A stretch of 28,042 nucleotides of DNA from CAZWUZ01 sp964637655 [NCBI: uncultured bacterium] (GCA_964637655.1 CAZWUZ010000017.1:1-28042), one strand, 5' to 3'. Numbered from the stretch's first letter, positions 7,381-14,088 are shown. Program-made: numbers and translations. Notes: generated from the sequence alone by a model not told the origin.

Positions 7381-8457
7381 ATGAAACTGCCTGTCCGTCT
7401 GCTGCTCATTGCGCTGCTGACCGTGCTGCTGGCCACCGTGGCGTGGCAGGGTGATATCCGCGTCTATGCCGAAGAGGGTGAAGAGGCCGCAACGGCAGAG
7501 AATGTACCGCCCGCGGCAGCAGAGAAGAAGACCTTCGACGATTTTATCTCGTATCTCTACGACCAGATGCCGCCGGTGCAGCGTGACCGCATCTCGCGCA
7601 ACGATTTTGTCCAGCTGACCAAGGCGATGCAGGAAGCAGCCGTGCGCCAGATGGAGAAAGCGGCGGCGGAGGCGCGGGGCGAGCAGGCGCAACAGATGCA
7701 GGAAATGGTGCAGAAGATGCGCGAGCAGATGGCGGAGCAGGATTACAGCGAAGCCATTGCCAAGATGGAAGAGATGAACCTCAAGGAGATGATTGCCGCG
7801 CAGCCGCAGTTCAATCCGGATATGCAGGACCAGCCGGTCGCCGATTCGCTGCGTGCCTCGTATGACAGCATGCCCGCAGAGATCCGGGAGCAGATGTCGT
7901 TCGAGAAATTCCAGCAGGCGCAGCAGGCGCAGTTACGGGCGATGGGCCTGGAGGCCGACGCGACCTGGGGAGAAATGAACGATGCTTCGCAGAAGATGAC
8001 CGACGAACTGCTGGCCAAGGTCAAGAGCGGCGAGGAAATCGACCTTGGCGAGTTCGCGAAAAAGTTCCAGGCGGCGATGGGCGAATCAGCGCGCTCGTTC
8101 TCGCCGCCGCGCCCGCAGGTGCAGATGGCGGCGGCAGCTCCGCAGGATACCAGTCCGGCGGCGGTGGCGCGGCGGATGATGGAAATTTCCCCGCTGGTCA
8201 CCATCAGCATGCGCCGCGGGCATTCGCTCGACGGCTACCTGCTGCCGAACGAAACGATGGGCAGGAACCCCGCGCAGTTTATCGGGGTGCGCCCCGCCAA
8301 CCACGGCAGCACGGGCATTTTTACCGGAGTGATGGTGATGCGGCGCAGCGATATCGCGTCGATCACCTTCTTTGATGACGAAGCGCGCGAACTCAAGGAC
8401 CTGTCGCTGTCCGAGTTCATGCGGCAGTACATGTTTACGGACGAACCCGCGGCGTAA
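7381..8457 (+). CDS. Exported Met/Gln/Glu-rich helical protein, function unknown
   Basis: A 358-residue protein starting at the ATG after a GAGGGGGA ribosome-binding site. A hydrophobic N-terminus (residues 4-22) followed by a VYA-EE site near residue 30 indicates a signal peptide or anchor. The central part (about 75-240) is charged, Met- and Gln-rich and strongly helical, with repeated segments of the type AEIREQMSFEKFQQAQQAQL. These are likely coiled coils. The last 100 residues (about 265-358) look like a small mixed alpha/beta domain (SPLVTISMRRGHSLDGYLL...). No catalytic motif is recognised and the family is unknown. It has its own consensus promoter and no close partner, as the next genes are tRNAs. 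Confidence 0.8.
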   Translation: MKLPVRLLLIALLTVLLATVAWQGDIRVYAEEGEEAATAENVPPAAAEKKTFDDFISYLYDQMPPVQRDRISRNDFVQLTKAMQEAAVRQMEKAAAEARGEQAQQMQEMVQKMREQMAEQDYSEAIAKMEEMNLKEMIAAQPQFNPDMQDQPVADSLRASYDSMPAEIREQMSFEKFQQAQQAQLRAMGLEADATWGEMNDASQKMTDELLAKVKSGEEIDLGEFAKKFQAAMGESARSFSPPRPQVQMAAAAPQDTSPAAVARRMMEISPLVTISMRRGHSLDGYLLPNETMGRNPAQFIGVRPANHGSTGIFTGVMVMRRSDIASITFFDDEARELKDLSLSEFMRQYMFTDEPAA

Positions 8458-8477
8458 GGGGTTGATGCGGCGCCCGG

Positions 8478-8571
8478 TGCCCTCCGTAATCGCGGCATGC
8501 ACCGCCTCGTGCGGTTGGCCGCGACCAATGCCCTCCGTGGCGGTCGCGGCATGCACCGCCTCGTGCGGTTG
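8478..8571 (+). repeat. Imperfect tandem direct repeat between a coding gene and the tRNA cluster
   Basis: TGCCCTCCGT occurs at 8478-8487 and 8529-8538. Each copy is followed after 3 or 6 bases by the same 27-bp sequence (8491-8517 and 8545-8571), which ends in GCGGTTG. Each copy carries a small hairpin, ACCGC with GCGGT. The second copy runs directly into the -35 of the tRNA promoter. CCGCGACC (8519-8526) and GGTCGCGG (8542-8549) form a further perfect 8-bp stem between the copies. Confidence 0.7.
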
Positions 8572-8578
8572 ACTTTTT
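8556..8578 (+). terminator. Possible weak intrinsic terminator of the 7381 gene
   Basis: A five-base stem, ACCGC (8556-8560) with GCGGT (8565-8569), is followed after four bases by TTTTT (8574-8578). The stem is short and the T-run overlaps the tRNA promoter, so this is tentative. The stronger stem at 8519-8549 just upstream may assist. Confidence 0.3.
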
Positions 8579-8597
8579 CCCGCTGGTGGTGTATAAG
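8569..8597 (+). promoter_or_regulatory. Promoter of the tRNA cluster
   Basis: TTGACT (8569-8574), 17 bp, TATAAG (8592-8597). The -10 lies 13 bp before the first tRNA base, as expected for a stable-RNA promoter, and a GC-rich stretch (GGGGCGGGC) follows the -10. Confidence 0.8.
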
Positions 8598-8610
8598 GGG
8601 CGGGCATTGA

Positions 8611-8687
8611 GCTGGCGTAGCTCAGCTGGCGAGAGCAGCTGATTTGTAATCAGCAGGTCGCAGGTTCAAATCCTGTCGCCAGCTCCA
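8611..8687 (+). tRNA. tRNA-Thr (anticodon UGU)
   Basis: The acceptor arms GCTGGCG (8611-8617) and CGCCAGC (8677-8683) pair fully. The anticodon stem GCTGA/TCAGC encloses TTTGTAA with anticodon TGT at 8645-8647, and the T-arm is GCAGG/CCTGT (one G-T pair) with TTCAAAT. The discriminator is T and CCA is encoded (8685-8687). First of three same-strand tRNAs. Confidence 0.97.
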
Positions 8688-8703
8688 GAAGACCGGAAAA
8701 ACC

Positions 8704-8789
8704 GGGCAGGTGGCCGAGTGGCTAAAGGCGGCAGACTGTAAATCTGCTGGCATCCGCCTACGGAGGTTCGAATCCTTCCCTGCCCACCA
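8704..8789 (+). tRNA. tRNA-Tyr (anticodon GUA)
   Basis: The acceptor arms GGGCAGG (8704-8710) and CCTGCCC pair fully. The anticodon stem GCAGA/TCTGC encloses CTGTAAA with anticodon GTA at 8738-8740. A long class II variable arm (about 15 nt, CATCCGCCTACG region) is present as expected for bacterial tRNA-Tyr. The T-loop is TTCGAAT. Discriminator A, with encoded CCA (8787-8789). Confidence 0.97.
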
Positions 8790-8797
8790 TTTATCTC

Positions 8798-8873
8798 GCG
8801 GGCGTAACTCAATTGGTAGAGTTCCAGCCTTCCAAGCTGGATGTCGCGGGTTCGAGCCCCGTCGCCCGCTCCA
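8798..8873 (+). tRNA. tRNA-Gly (anticodon UCC)
   Basis: The acceptor arms GCGGGCG (8798-8804) and CGCCCGC pair fully. The anticodon stem CCAGC/GCTGG encloses CTTCCAA with anticodon TCC at 8831-8833. The T-loop is TTCGAGC, the discriminator T, and CCA is encoded. Thr(UGU)-Tyr(GUA)-Gly(UCC) is the order found upstream of an EF-Tu gene in many bacteria; no tuf follows here. Confidence 0.97.
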
Positions 8874-8932
8874 TAGTTTTCCGGGGCGGTGCGACGGTGC
8901 TGCCAATAGGGTGAGCCCCGTCGCCCGCTCCA
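8854..8932 (+). repeat. Direct duplication of the tRNA-Gly 3' end
   Basis: The last 20 bases of the mature tRNA-Gly sequence, GAGCCCCGTCGCCCGCTCCA (8854-8873), recur exactly at 8913-8932, 59 bp downstream. The copy lacks the rest of the tRNA. Such duplicated tRNA 3' ends are the classical footprint of site-specific integration, or of recombination between tRNA gene copies. Confidence 0.9.
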
Positions 8933-8954
8933 ATTAGGTGCCACTCTTTCACAT

Positions 8955-8982
8955 TTTCACATTCTGTTTTTTGTAATAGAAT
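8955..8982 (+). promoter_or_regulatory. Weak candidate promoter of the 9021 methyltransferase
   Basis: TTTCAC (8955-8960), 16 bp, TAGAAT (8977-8982). The surrounding stretch is AT-rich, unlike its neighbours. The -10 is fair and the -35 poor, so the call is tentative. Confidence 0.35.
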
Positions 8983-9020
8983 GCCGGGCAAACAGTTGTG
9001 TTGAATGGTGAAATAATTAC

Positions 9021-9821
9021 ATGAACCAGACCGCACGCAAGAATGCCGAGCGCATCGTTCCTGAACAATACCGCACCCCTGACGAACAACTGCTCTACCT
9101 GCGCCATTGCTTTGCCTACACCGCCACCGCGGCGCTGTTGCCGCAGGGTGTGCGTGTGCTCGAACTCGGCTGTGGCGAAGGGTATGGCACCCCGCTGCTG
9201 GCTGCCGGCCGCCAGCTGACGGCGCTCGACTGCGCTCCCGCGGCGGTGGCACGGGCCAGGCGGCGGGCGGCGCTGCCGGCGGTGCCGTTTGCCACCGGCG
9301 ACGGTACCCGCCTGCCGTTTGCCGCGGCAGCATTCGACGCGGTCGTCGCGCTGCAGGTCATCGAGCATGTGGCTGACGATGCGGGGTTCCTGCGCGAAGT
9401 GCGGCGTGTGGTGCGCCCCGGCGGGCAGGCCATCCTGACCACGCCCAACCGTGCGACGCGCATCGCTCCCGGGCACAAACCGTGGAACCGTTTTCATCTC
9501 CGTGAGTACGAGGCAGCGGACCTGCAGGCACTGCTGCAGGCGGGCGGCGGCAGCGCTCTGGTGCGCGGCGTCAGTGCCACGCCGTGGATCGTGCAGCGGG
9601 AACGGTCACGCTGCGCGCGCGCGCAACGCCTGGCGGCGCGTGACCCGCTCAACCTGCGGCGGTGGCTCTCCCCGTCGCTGGAGACCGCAATCGCCGGCAT
9701 CCTGCATGCGCTGCTCCGGCGGCGCGATGCGGCACCGCTCCCGGTCTTCTCAGCTGACGATTATTTTCTCACGGAAGAAACCGCAGACGCCCTCGACCTG
9801 TTTGCCATCTGGCGCCCGTAG
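9021..9821 (+). CDS. Class I SAM-dependent methyltransferase
   Basis: A 266-residue protein with the Rossmann-type methyltransferase motifs in order: motif I VRVLELGCGEGYG (44-56), the acidic end of strand 2 (TALD, 67-70), DGTRLPF (94-100), FDAVVALQVIEHV (105-117), and RVVRPGGQAILTTPN (129-143). This is the Methyltransf_11/25 pattern shared by ubiquinone-, sugar- and small-molecule methyltransferases. The substrate cannot be deduced. The C-terminal 110 residues, rich in Arg and hydrophobic residues, are not diagnostic. The ATG is preceded by GGTGA. It stands alone between the tRNA cluster and a convergent tRNA-Leu, where tuf would be expected. Confidence 0.9.
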   Translation: MNQTARKNAERIVPEQYRTPDEQLLYLRHCFAYTATAALLPQGVRVLELGCGEGYGTPLLAAGRQLTALDCAPAAVARARRRAALPAVPFATGDGTRLPFAAAAFDAVVALQVIEHVADDAGFLREVRRVVRPGGQAILTTPNRATRIAPGHKPWNRFHLREYEAADLQALLQAGGGSALVRGVSATPWIVQRERSRCARAQRLAARDPLNLRRWLSPSLETAIAGILHALLRRRDAAPLPVFSADDYFLTEETADALDLFAIWRP

Positions 9822-9854
9822 CCTGCGCACTTTGCGGTTGCGGGTGGGGATGAA

Positions 9855-9942
9855 TGGTGCCGGAGGAGGGGATCGAACCCTCATGGGGGCAGGCCCCACG
9901 GGTTTTTGAAACCCGCGCGTATGCCAGTTCCGCCACTCCGGC
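9855..9942 (-). tRNA. tRNA-Leu (anticodon CAA)
   Basis: Read leftward from 9942: acceptor GCCGGAG pairs with CTCCGGC, and the anticodon stem CGGGT/ACCCG encloses TTCAAAA with anticodon CAA. A long class II variable arm with its own stem (GGGGCC...) follows, and the T-loop is TTCGATC. Discriminator A, with encoded CCA (9857-9855). It marks the left border of the AT-rich island, but the island lies on the 5' side of the tRNA, not at its 3' end. Confidence 0.96.
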
Positions 9943-10618
9943 GTTTTCTCTGTTTAGCTTCAACATCATCGTATAACAGTTGGTTATGACATCAATCTGC
10001 TACGACTTGTATAGTTCGTTGTGTCCCGTTGTGACCCTTGTGGACGCAAATACGACGCAAAATGCCAGCGAAACATCAACAAGTTACTTATACCATATTG
10101 TAGGCATGGCGGCAAGAAACAAAAACGGATTTCGCGAAATGGACTAAGCTGTTTTTAGCGTTATTCGCCGTCCCCTACGGCATATTGACTCGCGCGCTAT
10201 ATGCCACGTGGAGGTATCGCGATTTGACGGGAATAGGGGAACACTTTTCAGGGCGGTTTGTGAATAAAGACCGAAAGGAGTGTTGCCGTGCAGAAGGCAA
10301 AAAGGAAAACTGGAACCCGGAAGACCGCCTCGGAAAATTGTGTCAAAGGGAAGGATTACCGGAAGAGTTGAAACAGAAGATAACCAGGATGCACGTGAGC
10401 GAAAACGTGCCTGCAGAAGTGACAGATTGAATTCACGCGATTATCTCATGTGAAGTTACGGGGTGTATTTCATGGGCTAGATCGACAACTGTTCGCGCTC
10501 TTTGACATAAATACGGCCGTATCGCTGTGCTGCTGAAGGGACAAGTATTTCCCAAATTATCCGTTTCGTGTGCCATAACTTGATGTGCTACACACCTATT
10601 GAATGCAATACCTAGACA
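9943..10618. other. AT-rich region without a convincing gene; island border
   Basis: Base composition drops sharply just after tRNA-Leu. Visible elements are a direct repeat GACGCAAA...GACGCAAA near 10043-10060, a 7-bp inverted repeat GGCATAT (10179-10185) with ATATGCC (10199-10205), and a perfect 12-bp palindrome ATACGGCCGTAT (10511-10522). The palindrome is next to a TTGACA box (10502-10507) that has no good -10. No integrase is seen. A weak open frame at 10185-10430 is listed separately. Confidence 0.5.
10185..10430 (+). CDS. Doubtful small reading frame, possibly a decayed gene
   Basis: An 81-codon frame with a TTG start (or GTG near 10259, giving about 57 codons). It has a charged, Lys/Glu-rich C-terminal half (PEDRLGKLC...GLPEELKQKI). 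No ribosome-binding site fits these starts. A good one, AAAGGAG (10275-10281), precedes a GTG at 10288 in a different frame that ends after only 27 codons. This may be the broken remains of a small gene, or chance. Confidence 0.2.
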   Translation: MTRALYATWRYRDLTGIGEHFSGRFVNKDRKECCRAEGKKENWNPEDRLGKLCQREGLPEELKQKITRMHVSENVPAEVTD

Positions 10619-10647
10619 TTGACATGATTACTCAAAATAAATATACT
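10619..10647 (+). promoter_or_regulatory. Strong sigma70-type promoter of the methyltransferase/GHKL-TIR operon
   Basis: Perfect TTGACA (10619-10624), 17 bp, TATACT (10642-10647). Transcription would start near 10654, immediately before a perfect hairpin. No other promoter is needed for the two downstream genes, which overlap. Confidence 0.85.
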
Positions 10648-10654
10648 TAACTGG

Positions 10655-10671
10655 CGGATGAAAAACATCCG
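10655..10671 (+). promoter_or_regulatory. Hairpin or operator at the very 5' end of the defence mRNA
   Basis: CGGATG (10655-10660) and CATCCG (10666-10671) form a perfect 6-bp stem with an AAAAA loop. It starts at the predicted transcription start, so it could be an operator overlapping the promoter or an mRNA-stabilising 5' hairpin. C5 methyltransferases are known in some systems to bind and repress their own promoters; that is only a possibility here. Confidence 0.5.
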
Positions 10672-10718
10672 AGATAATTATGGCCGCTGATGCGGCAAGT
10701 TACGACACAAGGAACAAA

Positions 10719-11786
10719 ATGAAAAAAAAAGCGGTCTTCGGCAAAAATATTCAGGCAATCGATATTTTTTGCGGAATCGGGGGCCTATCACATGGATTGC
10801 AGCGAGCTGGCATTGAGATCCTCGCCGGTGTGGATTCTGACGCATCATGCAAGTACGCTTATGAGGTTAACAACAACGCTGTTTTTATACAAGCTGATGT
10901 TTGTGACTATCCCATCAACACGTTAAAAAATCGCTATGACCCAACTGCTATAAAGATTCTGGTTGGTTGCGCACCATGTCAAACGTTCTCTAAGCATTCG
11001 CACAGGAATACCGTTCGCCATGATGACAGTAGATGGAACCTACTATTAGAATTCGCTCGGATGGTCGAAGAAATTAAACCCGACATCGTGTCCATGGAAA
11101 ATGTTCCCGGTTTGCAAAAACATCAGGTATTCCATGATTTCATCGCAACGCTCACCAAGCTTGATTACCACATTTCATACAAGGTAATTCATTGTGAAAA
11201 ATATGGGATGCCCCAAATGCGCCGACGTTTGGTATTGCTAGCTTCAAAATATGGACATATTGAAATGCTCGGCGAAACACACAATGCCAAAACTGGGTAT
11301 ATAACCTTACGAGACGCAATAGGTGGATTACCAGCAATAGGTAACGGCGAAATATGTCCAAAAGACAAACTTCATAAGGCTTCATTACTATCAAACCTGA
11401 ATGAAAAACGTATCCACCAATCTTTTCCCGGAGGAACTTGGCATGATTGGGATAAGGATTTAATTCCGCGATGCTACAAAAGAAAATCTGGCCACACATA
11501 CACTTCGGTTTATGGGCGATTGAGTTGGGAAAAACCAGCGACGACGATTACCACGCAGTTTTACGCGTATGGAACTGGACGGTTCGGGCATCCAGAACAA
11601 CCACGTGCCTTGTCGCTTAGAGAGGGAGCACTTCTGCAAACATTTCCTATAAAATACAAATTCACAAAAGAAGGGGACGCGATTTCCATTAAGAATATCG
11701 GGCGACATATCGGCAACGCCGTGCCTGTTCGTTTGGGTGAAATCATCGGACAAACCATTTATCAGCACCTTAAGGAGACAACATGA
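10719..11786 (+). CDS. DNA (cytosine-5-)-methyltransferase, Dcm family
   Basis: The enzyme transfers a methyl group from SAM to cytosine C5 in a specific DNA sequence. Counting from the ATG at 10719 (355 residues), all hallmark motifs are present: I AIDIFCGIGGLSHGL (13-27), IV with the catalytic PCQ (Cys87), VI ENVPGL (127-132), VIII QMRRRLVLLA (166-175), a target-recognition region of roughly 90 residues, IX RALSLREGALLQTFP, and X GNAVP (332-336). I prefer this start because AAGGA precedes it at good distance. The in-frame ATG at 10680 adds 13 residues without homology and has no clear ribosome-binding site. The gene is AT-rich compared with the flanks, pointing to transfer. It overlaps the next gene by 4 bp (ATGA). 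No restriction endonuclease or Vsr gene is adjacent. Confidence 0.95.
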   Translation: MKKKAVFGKNIQAIDIFCGIGGLSHGLQRAGIEILAGVDSDASCKYAYEVNNNAVFIQADVCDYPINTLKNRYDPTAIKILVGCAPCQTFSKHSHRNTVRHDDSRWNLLLEFARMVEEIKPDIVSMENVPGLQKHQVFHDFIATLTKLDYHISYKVIHCEKYGMPQMRRRLVLLASKYGHIEMLGETHNAKTGYITLRDAIGGLPAIGNGEICPKDKLHKASLLSNLNEKRIHQSFPGGTWHDWDKDLIPRCYKRKSGHTYTSVYGRLSWEKPATTITTQFYAYGTGRFGHPEQPRALSLREGALLQTFPIKYKFTKEGDAISIKNIGRHIGNAVPVRLGEIIGQTIYQHLKETT

Positions 11787-13684
11787 ATAATTCAGAAGAC
11801 GGTGTAACCGGACGACGGTATGAAATTAGTATTGAACCACGAATCTTAGAATTACTGGGTCCGCACCTTTACACGAATATTTATTTTGTGTTAGCTGAAT
11901 TAATCGCCAACGCTTACGATGCCGATGCGCATAATGTGTATATAATTGAAAAGGATGATCGAATCGTTGTCGAAGACGATGGAAGCGGAATGTCATATCG
12001 TGATGGTGATATTGCAAATTATCTCCGTGTGGCTGCTGAAACCAGATCGGAATCTGATAACATTTTAACTGCCAGTGGTGTTCGCAAACGAATGGGTAGA
12101 AAAGGCGTCGGAAAATTGGCGGCACTGTCTGTTTCAGAAAAGGTTTTCGTCATGACTTCAAAAAATGGAGAAAAGTCGGGTTTTGTCTTGTCAAGGCATG
12201 TCGACTCCTCACGACTCTTGGAACCCCTTTCTGAAGATAATGTACTGTTTGAAAACGTCCAAGGCAATGGCACATCGGTCGTGATGTTGTCTCCGGAATA
12301 TGGGTTGCATAAAGCAAGGACAGCCATAATGAGGAACCTTCTAAAAATATTCCCCTTGATTGGTCCCGAATTCAGAATTCACATCATCAATGGGGCTGGG
12401 ACCGATGTTGTCGATAGTTTTGACAAAGAAATGATGGGCGATTTGGGTGGTGTCGTTCTCCTTGGCAATAACTTCCATCATCTGGCGGAATATTTCAAAC
12501 GCGATTACATACATGATCCGAAAGTTGAGGACAAGTTATTGATCTCAGAAGATAGTATCAATATCGAAATGCGTATTAACAACAAGCTAGGTATGGAATC
12601 AGACTACACTCTATCAATCGAAGGATGGATCGGATTCTATCGATCGACGCGCGGACGAAAAAATGACGCCAGCGATTTCCCGGACAATTTTATATCTCTT
12701 TTTTCGAATGGAAAACTTGGAGAATACAATGTCCTGCCGGCTGTGGGGAAAAACAGATTGACAGAAGTTTACGTGGTGGGTCAATTGCACGTCGATCTAT
12801 TTGAAGAAACGGAACTACCAGACATGGCTTTAAGCAATCGCCAAGGATATAAGACAAGCGATGCAAGGTATATCAAGGTCATTTCTCAAATAAGGGATAA
12901 TCTATTGCCACGTATTCTTGAAATGCGTAATGTTTTTGCCAACCACCGTAATACCCAAAATAAAAGGGCTAAATCTGATCGGATGAAAAAGGAGGAAGAA
13001 AACTTAAAAGAGAAAGCCGCAGAGTATATGAATACCGCGTCAACAAATGCAACAGAAAAAATCAAACAACTGATGGGTGCTTCAATGCCGGAAGGCATCC
13101 GTGCGATTATTAAAGACGAGTTAAACGGGGTCATGAACATTGTCGGTTTGAAACGGCGTGTGGATTCACAAAAAAAGAGAGTTTTGATTAGTCACGTTCT
13201 AGCAGATAAGGCATTAGCAGATACTATATTCTATATGCTTGTGTTCAATGGCGTTCCTGAAGAAGAGATCATCTATACCAGTTGTGATGATCACAGGTGT
13301 CGGCTTCCGGAGGATGAAAATATATTTGACTATTTGCGAGACTTTTTTGTCAATAGTTTGTCGGATGAAAAAGTATATGTCATCTACATTACAAGTGAAA
13401 CAATGGCGAAAAATTGGTTCGCCGTCGCCGAAGTTGGTGCTGGTTGGATTACAAAAAGCGATCACAAAATATTTAATATATTCGATCATAGACCAAATCC
13501 GCCCCTCAATGTTTCCATGCTTTACCACACGAGCAGGATAGATAACGGACGGGTCACAATGAATAGCGTCAAACATGATGAATTTGCTGTCAAAATCGGC
13601 AGCATTTGCAACCAATTGGGATATGCTGCCAAAGACAAAGACAGCAACAAAAGGGAACTGTTAAGGCACATAACAGTCACATGA
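11783..13684 (+). CDS. GHKL (MORC/MutL-like) ATPase fused to a C-terminal TIR-like domain
   Basis: A 633-residue protein; AAGGAG precedes the ATG, which overlaps the methyltransferase stop. The N-terminal ATPase shows the Bergerat fold: N box LAELIANAYDADA (37-49; E39, N43), G1 box EDDGSGMS (64-71) and the ATP-lid GRKGVGKLAA (105-114). A beta-rich middle region (about 195-385) and a charged likely coiled coil (395-430) follow. Residues 464-575 read as a TIR_2-like domain: KKRVLISH-ADKALAD (strand A/helix A), EEIIYTS (495-500), DENIFDYLRDFF, VYVIYIT (531-537), then WFAVAEVGAGW (545-555). There E550 fits the catalytic glutamate of NAD-cleaving TIRs (family pattern xxxELGAAW). By inference the ATPase recognises foreign or unmodified DNA and activates NAD+ hydrolysis. 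The GHKL call is very secure. The TIR call is strong by pattern but needs structural confirmation. Confidence 0.85.
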   Translation: MNNSEDGVTGRRYEISIEPRILELLGPHLYTNIYFVLAELIANAYDADAHNVYIIEKDDRIVVEDDGSGMSYRDGDIANYLRVAAETRSESDNILTASGVRKRMGRKGVGKLAALSVSEKVFVMTSKNGEKSGFVLSRHVDSSRLLEPLSEDNVLFENVQGNGTSVVMLSPEYGLHKARTAIMRNLLKIFPLIGPEFRIHIINGAGTDVVDSFDKEMMGDLGGVVLLGNNFHHLAEYFKRDYIHDPKVEDKLLISEDSINIEMRINNKLGMESDYTLSIEGWIGFYRSTRGRKNDASDFPDNFISLFSNGKLGEYNVLPAVGKNRLTEVYVVGQLHVDLFEETELPDMALSNRQGYKTSDARYIKVISQIRDNLLPRILEMRNVFANHRNTQNKRAKSDRMKKEEENLKEKAAEYMNTASTNATEKIKQLMGASMPEGIRAIIKDELNGVMNIVGLKRRVDSQKKRVLISHVLADKALADTIFYMLVFNGVPEEEIIYTSCDDHRCRLPEDENIFDYLRDFFVNSLSDEKVYVIYITSETMAKNWFAVAEVGAGWITKSDHKIFNIFDHRPNPPLNVSMLYHTSRIDNGRVTMNSVKHDEFAVKIGSICNQLGYAAKDKDSNKRELLRHITVT

Positions 13685-13701
13685 CAACAAGAGGAAATAG
13701 C

Positions 13702-14088
13702 CAGAAGGTTCGGGGCCACCGGCCGACGGTGCGAAGAGTCCGTTGTGTGTTTGAACTTCCGCTTGGTCTTGGCCCGAATCCCGTGTTTACGCATCAGCCG
13801 GGCCGCCCGATTCTTGCTCAAGGGAGTCCCCTTCTGGCCGACCTCCTTGGCGACACGCGGACTGCCATAGGTCTTGCGGCCGGCCTCGTGTGCCGCCTTG
13901 ATCAGCACCAGCATTTCCGTTTCCGCCTGCTGGCGCTTGCCCACGGGTGCCTTGCGCCAGGCATAGAAGCCGCTGCGACTGACGCTGAGGGCTTGGCACA
14001 TCTTCCCGACGCTGTGCTGTTCACAGTGCTCCTCAATGAACGCATATTTCAGCGGCGCGGCTTCGAGAAAATGGCCAGTGCTTTTTTT
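13702..14088 (-). pseudogene. Truncated IS3-family transposase orfB
   Basis: In the -1 frame relative to orfA, starting at the A7 run (complement of 14082-14088), translation gives KKSTGHFLEAAPLKYAFIEE and continues through MCQALSVSRSGFYAWRKAP into the HTH_21 region (TYGSPRVAKEV, NRAARLMRKHGIRAK). It stops having homology at VAPNLL. About 130 of the usual 280 or so residues remain; all DDE catalytic residues are absent. Translation would continue into sequence antisense to the GHKL-TIR gene. It cannot be an active transposase. Confidence 0.9.

Noticed and set aside
8622-8944. Leftward frames over the tRNA cluster that look like annotated proteins (GAGDGARTRDIQLGRLELY type)
   Set aside because: These are the well-known spurious translations of tRNA genes, here antisense to tRNA-Thr, Tyr and Gly. 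The similar frame at 9769-9969 is a translation of tRNA-Leu.
10502-10530. TTGACA at 10502 as a second promoter of the defence operon
   Set aside because: At 17 bp the -10 position reads TGTGCT, which is not a usable -10. The box at 10619 is far better.
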